Translations under genes and position numbers: made by a program
Notes under the pieces: generated by a model
The model's input: only the letters and a program-made list of their open reading frames with translations
What the model was told of the DNA's origin: nothing
Databases searched by the model: none
Shown: positions 1 to 4,731 of the stretch, piece after piece
Layout: the number at the start of each line of letters is the position of its first letter
How positions within the stretch are numbered: the stretch's first letter is position 1
Assembly: GCA_026387555.1 (NCBI GenBank)
Contig: JAPLLM010000096.1
Span: 9,760-14,972, forward strand
Direction of reading: 5' to 3'
Source: Candidatus Omnitrophota bacterium
GTDB lineage: Bacteria > Omnitrophota > Gorgyraeia > Gygaellales > Profunditerraquicolaceae
DNA length: 5,213 nucleotides

Positions 1-920
1 CAAATTATGTGCAGGTGGATAATTACGCGCGTTACCTCTGGTTTACCGACCGGGAAACCTTCAGCGGAACCACAGTATGGTTCTGGACCCAGGACCACTT
101 AAACGGGCCGACGCACACCAACGGGCATTTGAATATTATGGGCAACCCTGTTTTCGACGGAAGCGTCTCCTCTGCCGATAACTATATAAGGTTCTACAAT
201 AACGGCAATAACATAAACCTCTCCCAAACCAGTAATTCTCCTTATGACCAGCCCGATTTCCAGCAAGGCGTAAATTTCGGAGCAGAACCCACCACTATGC
301 CGAATCAGGCGTTAAACCTGCGCTCATCTGCTTCAGGTGGCGGAATATCACTGAACGGGAATTCCACGGTCATATTCAATAATGACGCAACGATGAACGT
401 GACTAACTCCGCGAAAGGATGGAATAATCAAAACATGCCCCTGCCGGCCAATGGCGCACTTTTCGTAACTAACGGCGACCTTACTCTTTCCGGCACGCTC
501 AACGGTAGATTAACGGTTGGCTCAAGCAGAGACGTAGTTATACCCAATAATCTGGTTTATGCCGACAACCCGCAGACAAATCCTAATTCAAATGATACAC
601 TGGGCATTATTTCCGAAGGGGACATACTGATAGATGACGGGGCGCCCACAAATCTAGAGATAGACGCATGCATGATGGCGATGGGTAGCCCCTTTATGCT
701 GGAGAACTATTGGGCAGGTCCGGCCAAAGGAACGCTTACCGTCGTAGGGGGCATTATTCAGGATGAAAGAGGCCCGGTGGGTACTTTTAACGGTTCCACC
801 GGCCAAAAAGTAAGCGGTTACTCCAAGAATTATCTTTATGACACGAGGTTGCTGAATTCTCCACCCCCTTTTATGCCTACTACGGGAGATTACATTACCT
901 TGTCCTGGGAGGAAAACTAA
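1..920 (+). CDS. DUF4900-like secreted/pilus-associated protein, 3' part (5' end outside window)
   Basis: The frame is open through the left edge of the window, so this is the C-terminal ~305 residues of a longer protein. The GTG at base 9 is an internal Val, not a convincing start. Counting from that GTG, the fragment shows GPTHTNGHL at about residues 33-41 and NPVFDG at 46-51, then a Gly/Asn/Ser-rich stretch, alternating beta-strand-like segments at about 150-220, GGIIQDERGPVGTF at 247-260, and a closing YSKNYLYDTRLL...PPPF segment at 271-288. From memory this succession is typical of DUF4900 proteins, which often sit near type IV pilin-like genes and have an N-terminal prepilin or membrane leader. 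That leader would lie upstream and cannot be seen. I infer an extracytoplasmic, beta-rich structural or surface role; no catalytic motif is visible. It ends three bases before the next gene, so the two are almost certainly co-transcribed. Family assignment is fairly likely; function is unknown. Confidence 0.68.
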   Translation, partial: NYVQVDNYARYLWFTDRETFSGTTVWFWTQDHLNGPTHTNGHLNIMGNPVFDGSVSSADNYIRFYNNGNNINLSQTSNSPYDQPDFQQGVNFGAEPTTMPNQALNLRSSASGGGISLNGNSTVIFNNDATMNVTNSAKGWNNQNMPLPANGALFVTNGDLTLSGTLNGRLTVGSSRDVVIPNNLVYADNPQTNPNSNDTLGIISEGDILIDDGAPTNLEIDACMMAMGSPFMLENYWAGPAKGTLTVVGGIIQDERGPVGTFNGSTGQKVSGYSKNYLYDTRLLNSPPPFMPTTGDYITLSWEEN

Positions 921-923
921 AAT

Positions 924-1364
924 ATGAAACCAAAAACATTATACATACTGCTTGCGGTATTAATCATAGCCATATCCATTAGTTTGTTGCTTACCAAAGA
1001 GGCGGTCAAGACTCAACCTATTTCGCAAGAGATCAAACCGCAGGAAACTCCCGTCGCACCATCTGCAGCGGCCATGGTCCAGGCGCAACAGGCTTACATT
1101 CCTGTTGAAAAAAGAGGTGCCATCACTATTATTAAGCCCCTTCCCCAAGATACTCCCCGCCCGCCGGAAATTGAAAAAAAGAAAACCGCCCAGGCAGAAA
1201 CAACCTCAACTCCTGCTACTTCAGGAAACAATCCTTCGGTCTCCGCCGGAGAGAATACCTCTTCATCGCCCGAAAAAACAACTTCAGGAATTACAAAAAT
1301 CGGGAAACAACCCAGCGCAGAAGAATCCAAAGAAATGAACACGCACGGGATAGTCCTGTGGTAA
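924..1364 (+). CDS. Small membrane-anchored Pro/Ser/Thr-rich protein, unknown function
   Basis: I do not recognise the family of this 146-residue protein. Residues 1-5 (MKPKT) are a short basic N-terminus. Residues 6-23 are a strongly hydrophobic Leu/Ile/Ala helix that reads as a signal anchor, with no Cys for a lipobox and no obvious signal peptidase I site. Residues 25-140 are low complexity, rich in Pro, Thr, Ser, Glu and Lys, and probably a disordered stalk outside the membrane. A short ordered-looking patch (EKRGAITIIKPLP) sits at about 62-74, and the protein ends in GIVLW. The ATG lies three bases after the upstream stop. GGGAGG at bases 907-912, inside the end of the upstream gene, is a good Shine-Dalgarno about 11 bases away, so translation is probably coupled. 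By position it may be an accessory of the DUF4900-like protein, for instance a pilus or surface-assembly anchor. That role is inferred only from context. Confidence 0.72.
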   Translation: MKPKTLYILLAVLIIAISISLLLTKEAVKTQPISQEIKPQETPVAPSAAAMVQAQQAYIPVEKRGAITIIKPLPQDTPRPPEIEKKKTAQAETTSTPATSGNNPSVSAGENTSSSPEKTTSGITKIGKQPSAEESKEMNTHGIVLW

Positions 1365-1393
1365 CCTGCCTGCCAAAAAACCTGACTTAAGAT

Positions 1394-2206
1394 TTATTTA
1401 TGGGTGGCCTGCTGGATGTTGATGTAATCGTCGAAGTCCATCCCCTTGCCTAATTCCTGCTTAACTACCCGGATGCGATCCGGAACGTACGGGTGGGTTT
1501 TATAATATGAGCGAGGCTGCAAAGGCTGCCTACGGTTTATCTCCTGAAGCTTAGTCAGAAAATTGATCATGCCGTACGGGTCATATCCGGCGAGTTTCGC
1601 ATAACGCGTCCCCAATTGATCAGCGAGAAGTTCATCTTCACGGCTGTATCCCATAAGTATCTCAGTAAAGGCAAGATCCGCGGCTGCGCCCGCCTGCGCG
1701 GTTTGGGTAGTTGCTGCGCTAAGCAGTCGCAATACAGAATACATCTGCTCCGCCTGAAGCCTTTTAATAGAATGCCGGGCAACGATATGCCCGACTTCAT
1801 GTCCGATTACCCCGGCTAGCTCATTATCGTCGGAGACTTTATCGATCAAACCCTTAAACACATATACATATCCTCCGGGAAGCGAGACGGCATTGACCTC
1901 ATCATCCGCTAGAACGTAAAAATGATAGCGGATTTCCTTCCTGTCGCAGACCGCGGCGATCTTTTTGCCGATGTCTTCGACGCGCTTCTGCATTAAAGGG
2001 TCTTGCGCATATTTATACTCCTGTTCTACCTGGTTAGCAATAGCTGTACCCATCGCCACCTCTTTATCCGTAGAGTAATAATACATCTCTTCCTCTCCGG
2101 TGACGATGTTGTATTCGGTAGAGCAGCCGCAAAATAGCGCGCAAAACGTAAAGCTGAAAGCGTAGAATAAAAACATGGATATCTTAATATCAAGCTTTTT
2201 AAGCAT
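1394..2206 (-). other. Possible separate M48 lipoprotein from an internal start (alternative to fusion)
   Basis: An in-frame ATG at 2206 (residue 191 of the long frame) would give a self-sufficient 270-residue lipoprotein. Its n-region is MLKKLDIKIS with three lysines, its h-region is MFLFYAFSFTFCALF, and its lipobox-like end is F-C-G-Cys at residues 215-218. A later ATG at 2176 would keep only the hydrophobic part without basic residues. Neither ATG has a convincing Shine-Dalgarno: the bases before 2206 read AAGAAAACTGTATGGG. The Maf domain would normally end within the same ten residues, so these codons could serve both as Maf's tail and as the signal peptide's basic end. The Cys-rich context (Cys212, 216, 218) and Phe at -3 make the lipobox imperfect. 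This is an alternative reading, not an observed second gene. Confidence 0.3.
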
Positions 2207-2758
2207 CCCATACAGTTTTCTTACCGGCAGACCCACCACGTTATAATAACAGCCTTCGATGCGGCGGATAAAAAACGCGCCCTTACCCTGGATATCAAAC
2301 CCGCCGGCCTTGTCCATTGGATTAACCTTACTAAAATACGCGCTGATTTCTTTATCGCTTAACTTATCCATATAAACTTTTGTCTTTTCATAATCTAAGA
2401 GCGCCTTTTCTTTGCCGGCGCTTTTATCTATCACGCATACCCCGGTATAGAGCCAGTGCGGCTTGCCGGATAACCTCTTAAGCATGCTTCTGGCATCCGC
2501 CATATTCTTAGGCTTTCCCGAAACGCGGCCATTCTGCGCTACTATCGTGTCCGCGGCCACAATAACCCCGCTCTTTATTTTGCGGCCGGCAGCCTTAGCT
2601 TTATTTAAGGCATTAAGTTTAGCTAATCCTGAATATGAAAGCCCTTTGACTCTTCTTCTTTCTTTTACCTTGGCAGATAAAGACTTGAAGCGCAGGCCGA
2701 AGATTTCAAAGATCTTCTTTCTCGCTTTAGATTGGGTAGCCAGATAGACGTTCTTCAT
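1394..2758 (-). CDS. maf: Maf nucleotide pyrophosphatase fused in frame to M48 zinc metallopeptidase (LoiP-like)
   Basis: One uninterrupted frame carries two proteins. I chose the ATG at 2758 (454 aa), one base after the preceding stop, because Maf proteins begin close to their LAS/LAT strand. An in-frame GTG at 2776 would add six residues; residue numbers here count from that GTG. The Maf half, about 7-200, shows LATQSKAR at 12-19 (the SxxR motif), AADTIV at 74-79 with the catalytic-type Asp, GKP at 87-89, and DKAGGFDIQG...IEGCYYNVVGLP at 155-184. DT and the GG-DIQG pattern suit the YhdE-type dTTP/UTP pyrophosphatase subfamily better than YceF. After Maf's usual end comes MLKKLDIKIS, a hydrophobic stretch at 201-216, and Cys218, which reads as a lipoprotein signal. 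The M48 half follows, with zinc motif HEVGH at 326-330, third ligand Glu382 in SREDELLAD, and THP at 427-429. The mature part is about 243 aa, close to LoiP/YggG length, with no TPR repeats. It is last in the pyrE operon. Domain identities are firm; whether one chain is made is uncertain. Confidence 0.88.
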   Translation of the reverse strand: MKNVYLATQSKARKKIFEIFGLRFKSLSAKVKERRRVKGLSYSGLAKLNALNKAKAAGRKIKSGVIVAADTIVAQNGRVSGKPKNMADARSMLKRLSGKPHWLYTGVCVIDKSAGKEKALLDYEKTKVYMDKLSDKEISAYFSKVNPMDKAGGFDIQGKGAFFIRRIEGCYYNVVGLPVRKLYGMLKKLDIKISMFLFYAFSFTFCALFCGCSTEYNIVTGEEEMYYYSTDKEVAMGTAIANQVEQEYKYAQDPLMQKRVEDIGKKIAAVCDRKEIRYHFYVLADDEVNAVSLPGGYVYVFKGLIDKVSDDNELAGVIGHEVGHIVARHSIKRLQAEQMYSVLRLLSAATTQTAQAGAAADLAFTEILMGYSREDELLADQLGTRYAKLAGYDPYGMINFLTKLQEINRRQPLQPRSYYKTHPYVPDRIRVVKQELGKGMDFDDYINIQQATHK

Positions 2759-2759
2759 T

Positions 2760-4007
2760 TTAATTAATACTCGCACTCTCGCCGGCTAAATATCCGGTGG
2801 AGAATGCCGCTTGAAGATTAAACCCTCCGGTGTCAGCGTCTACGTCGATTATCTCGCCGGCAAAATAGAGCCCTTTAATAATACGCGATTCCATAGTGCG
2901 CGGATTTATTTCTTTTAAAGATACCCCTCCGCGGGTAATCATCGCCTCTTCTATGGGCCGGGTCTTGATTATATCGAGGCTTAGTCCTTTTAACAACAAG
3001 ACCATCCCTTTTCTTTCCTTCTGATTTATTTCTCCTGTCTTCTTATTGGAAACGATATTTAAAATCCTCAAAAAGCAATCAATGAGCCTGATAGGCAGCA
3101 ATTCTTTAAGCGTATTGTGGATAGATTTTTTGGGGTTAGCCGCGAACTCCCTTAAAAGCCTGTTATCCACTTGTTCCTGCGTAAGCGCCGGCTTCAGGTC
3201 TATCTTTACGGAAACACTCTTACCTGCTTTGAGCCATTCTGAAATTGTCCCGCTTAAAGTAAGCACTAGCGGGCCGGAAATTCCGAAACTCGTAAAAACC
3301 AGTTCTCCGACTTCGGATTCTATTTTTTTCGCTCCGTCGCTAAAAATAATCCGGATATTCTTAAGGGTAAGCCCTTCCAATTCCCTGGGATAATCCTGTT
3401 TGGACTCTAAAGGAACCAACCCGGGAACTAGGTCAGTCACGGTGTGGCCGAGTTTTTTGGCTATCTTCAGCCCTTCGCCGTCCGAACCGGTAAAAGGATA
3501 AGACACGCCCCCTGTTGCCACTATAACCTTATCCGCGAAAATGGTTCTGCCGTCAGCGAGCACCACTCCCGCCACCTGGCCGTTCTTAATCTGGATCTCT
3601 TTTACTTCAGACTTGACTTCGATCTCGGCCCTGTTCTTCCGGAGTTCATCCTTAAGCACATCAAGAATGCTGTTAGAGCGGTCAGTCACCGGAAAAACCC
3701 TCTCCTGCCTCTCGACTTTTAATTTCAAGCCGCGGGATTCGAAAAAATCGATGAGTTCCTTATTAAAGAATTTCTTGAATGCGTCCCTTAAGAATTGTCC
3801 GGACTTAGAGAACCGTTTTAAGAATGAATCCAGATCGCAGGCGTTGGTGAGATTGCAGCGGCCTTTGCCGCTTATGAGGAGTTTATTTCCGGAAATTGAT
3901 TTTTTTTCGAGAATAATAACGGAACTTCCCAGAGCCGTTGCTCTGATAGCCGCCATCATGCCGGCGGGGCCCGCGCCGACTACTATGATCTTACGATTAT
4001 AACCCAA
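2760..4007 (-). CDS. HI0933/BaiN-family NAD(P)/FAD-dependent oxidoreductase (flavoprotein)
   Basis: This is a family flavoprotein of normal length (about 415 aa) whose members bind FAD through an N-terminal Rossmann fold. The physiological substrate is usually unknown; BaiN is linked to bile-acid dehydroxylation, which does not transfer to this organism. Counting from an upstream in-frame GTG at 4070, it shows GAGPAG at 32-37, SGKGRCNLTN at 67-76, ATGGVSYPFTGSDGEG at 185-200, FTSFGISGP at 259-267, RGGVSLKEINPRTMES at 380-395, and LYFAGEIIDVDADTGGFNLQ at 401-420. All are signature blocks, so the enzyme looks intact. I prefer the TTG at 4007 (residue 22) as start. It leaves only three residues before the usual N-terminal strand and overlaps pyrE by 11 bases. 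The GTG at 4070 would overlap pyrE by 74 bases and add residues with no family counterpart. No Shine-Dalgarno precedes the TTG, so coupling to pyrE translation is likely. It ends one base before the maf ATG. Family is certain; function is not. Confidence 0.93.
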   Translation of the reverse strand: MGYNRKIIVVGAGPAGMMAAIRATALGSSVIILEKKSISGNKLLISGKGRCNLTNACDLDSFLKRFSKSGQFLRDAFKKFFNKELIDFFESRGLKLKVERQERVFPVTDRSNSILDVLKDELRKNRAEIEVKSEVKEIQIKNGQVAGVVLADGRTIFADKVIVATGGVSYPFTGSDGEGLKIAKKLGHTVTDLVPGLVPLESKQDYPRELEGLTLKNIRIIFSDGAKKIESEVGELVFTSFGISGPLVLTLSGTISEWLKAGKSVSVKIDLKPALTQEQVDNRLLREFAANPKKSIHNTLKELLPIRLIDCFLRILNIVSNKKTGEINQKERKGMVLLLKGLSLDIIKTRPIEEAMITRGGVSLKEINPRTMESRIIKGLYFAGEIIDVDADTGGFNLQAAFSTGYLAGESASIN

Positions 4008-4557
4008 AGTCTTTAATGGTAAAAATCGATTCGAGCTTGACGCCGCTTCGGGCCAGATTGTCCTTAGCACCCTCTAACCTGTCTACGATGACTATCGCCC
4101 GCTCGACGATAACACCCATTTTCTCCAAGACCTGCTTTGAATCGATGATCGCCTTGCCGGTAGTCGCTACATCATCTACTAAAATAACCCTGTCTCCCTG
4201 ATTAAGCGCCGGCCCTTCGATCAACTTCTGGGTCCCGTGCTCTTTTGCCGTTTTCCTGACGATAAAAGTCTTGATCGGCACATTATGGATATGGGCCAAA
4301 ACGCCCAACGCCCCGACAATAGGATCCGCGCCTATAGTAGGGCCGCCTATAGCCTTAGGGAGCGCGCTCTTTACCATATCCAATATAAGCATACCCGTAA
4401 GATACGCCCCTTCGGGAGTGAGAGTGATCACCCGGCCATCGAGATAATAAGTGCTCTCCTTACCGCTGGATAAGACAAATTTGCCTTTTTTGAGCGCCTC
4501 TTTTTCCAGGAGACTTAGGAGCCTAAGCTTAAATTCTTTAGGGTTATCTTGCGTCAT
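3997..4557 (-). CDS. pyrE: Orotate phosphoribosyltransferase
   Basis: OPRTase converts orotate plus PRPP to orotidine 5'-phosphate and pyrophosphate, the fifth step of de novo UMP synthesis, in the cytosol. At 186 residues it is a little shorter than the common ~200-215. The substrate-binding block FVLSSGKESTYYLDGR lies at 27-42, GGPTIGADPIVGA at 71-83, the catalytic loop RKTAKEHGTQKLIEG at 101-115 (Arg101, Lys102, Lys105 and His107 matching the family's catalytic set), and the PRPP-binding motif VILVDDVATTGKA at 124-136. All key residues are present. The ATG at 4557 is fixed by the family N-terminus and by a promoter immediately upstream; there is no Shine-Dalgarno at usable distance (AGGGG lies about 19 bases before the ATG). 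It is the first gene of the operon. No pyrF or other pyrimidine gene is visible. The TTG start of the flavoprotein lies inside its last codons. Confidence 0.96.
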   Translation of the reverse strand: MTQDNPKEFKLRLLSLLEKEALKKGKFVLSSGKESTYYLDGRVITLTPEGAYLTGMLILDMVKSALPKAIGGPTIGADPIVGALGVLAHIHNVPIKTFIVRKTAKEHGTQKLIEGPALNQGDRVILVDDVATTGKAIIDSKQVLEKMGVIVERAIVIVDRLEGAKDNLARSGVKLESIFTIKDFGL

Positions 4558-4566
4558 AGCTTTTTT

Positions 4567-4595
4567 ATTTTACTACCCCTGCGCCCGTCTGTCAA
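4567..4595 (-). promoter_or_regulatory. Predicted sigma70-type promoter of the pyrE operon
   Basis: Reading the minus strand, TTGACA (4595-4590, a perfect -35) is followed by a 17-base spacer and TAAAAT (4572-4567, five of six -10 matches). Six A residues follow, putting the expected start near G4560, only three bases before the pyrE ATG. This would give an almost leaderless message, which agrees with the lack of a Shine-Dalgarno. The A-rich discriminator is compatible with an easily melted promoter. It is predicted from sequence only. Confidence 0.72.
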
Positions 4596-4600
4596 TTCTT

Positions 4601-4628
4601 TTGATGGTACGTCGCTGCAGGCCATCAT
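4601..4628. repeat. Palindromic repeat unit 1 (28 bases)
   Basis: TTGATGG is followed by a 14-base spacer and CCATCAT, giving six pairs plus an outer T-T mismatch. It has the same arm and spacer lengths as units 2 and 3. Its spacer shares the positions CGnCGCTnC with unit 2 in the same orientation. It begins five bases upstream of the pyrE -35 box. It is the most degenerate of the three copies. Confidence 0.6.
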
Positions 4629-4648
4629 CGACGATCATAATCGAATAA

Positions 4649-4676
4649 TTGATGGCTCGACGCTCCTCACCATCAA
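4649..4676. repeat. Palindromic repeat unit 2 (28 bases)
   Basis: TTGATGG, a 14-base spacer and CCATCAA form a perfect 7 bp stem. Read on the minus strand the spacer is tGAGgagcGTCGAg, which aligns without gaps to unit 3 on the plus strand (GAG-N4-GTCGA). It begins 48 bases after the start of unit 1 and overlaps unit 3 by the four bases TCAA. Confidence 0.75.
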
Positions 4677-4700
4677 CCGCGAGCGTAGTCGAACGGTTGA
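4673..4700. repeat. Palindromic repeat unit 3 (28 bases), opposite orientation
   Basis: TCAACCG, a 14-base spacer and CGGTTGA form a perfect 7 bp stem with arms different from units 1 and 2. The spacer is cGAGcgtaGTCGAa. From memory it resembles a class of short dispersed palindromes with a GAGC...GTCGAA core that recurs in intergenic DNA of many environmental bacteria; I could not check this. Its right arm supplies the TTGA of the comF -35 box. Confidence 0.75.
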
Positions 4701-4725
4701 CAAAAACAAATTTCGTTGTTATCAT
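4697..4725 (+). promoter_or_regulatory. Predicted sigma70-type promoter (extended -10) of the comF gene
   Basis: TTGACA (4697-4702, perfect -35) is followed by exactly 17 bases and TATCAT (4720-4725, five of six). The TG at 4717-4718, one base before the -10, makes an extended -10. The six-base discriminator places +1 at A4732, the A of the comF ATG, so the message is predicted to be leaderless. No Shine-Dalgarno precedes the ATG. The -35 overlaps the right arm of repeat unit 3. Confidence 0.75.
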
Positions 4726-4731
4726 ATCCCT

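Larger units (their letters stand above)
4601..4676. other. Extended nested stem-loop formed across units 1 and 2
   Basis: The two units can also pair with each other instead of within themselves. TTGATGGT 4601-4608 pairs with ACCATCAA 4669-4676 (8 bp), CGTCG 4610-4614 with CGACG 4658-4662 (5 bp), GCCATCA 4621-4627 with TGATGGC 4650-4656 (7 bp), and CGAT 4632-4635 with ATCG 4640-4643 (4 bp, loop CATA). The T-A pair at 4608/4669 and the G-C pair at 4621/4656 exist only in this nested fold. The structure would form in either DNA strand, or in RNA if transcribed. Predicted transcripts from both flanking promoters start outside it, so a DNA-level or read-through role is more likely. Confidence 0.55.

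Noticed and set aside
9..920. GTG at base 9 as a true start of the first gene
   Set aside because: The frame is open to the window edge and the protein begins mid-domain without a leader peptide, so this is an internal Val codon.
1094..1342. Open frames on the minus strand and in the other plus frame over the small anchored protein (960-1342)
   Set aside because: They lie wholly over the low-complexity Pro/Thr/Lys-rich gene, have repetitive composition and lack recognisable domains; they are shadows of it.
1344..1360. Rho-independent terminator between the convergent operons
   Set aside because: The stem is short with a wobble pair and no U-tract follows on either strand.
3541..4002. Plus-strand frame of about 150 codons antisense to the flavoprotein
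   Set aside because: It is antisense to a well-conserved FAD-binding region with all signature motifs, and shows no domain or ribosome site of its own.
4008..4070. GTG at 4070 as start of the flavoprotein
   Set aside because: It overlaps pyrE by 74 bases and adds 21 residues before a strand that normally begins a few residues from the N-terminus; the TTG at 4007 fits better, though it lacks a Shine-Dalgarno.
4451..4648. Plus-strand frame running from within pyrE into the palindrome region
   Set aside because: It is antisense to the pyrE N-terminus, then crosses the pyrE promoter and repeats; there is no recognisable product.
4601..4700. CRISPR array, tRNA or riboswitch in the pyrE-comF intergenic region
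   Set aside because: Only three palindromic units with irregular spacing and an overlap are present, with no direct repeats and unique spacers, no tRNA arms, and predicted transcripts starting outside the structure.
4601..4700. Insertion element with target-site duplication
   Set aside because: The flanks of 4601-4676 and of 4601-4700 show no matching direct repeats, and no transposase is present in the window.
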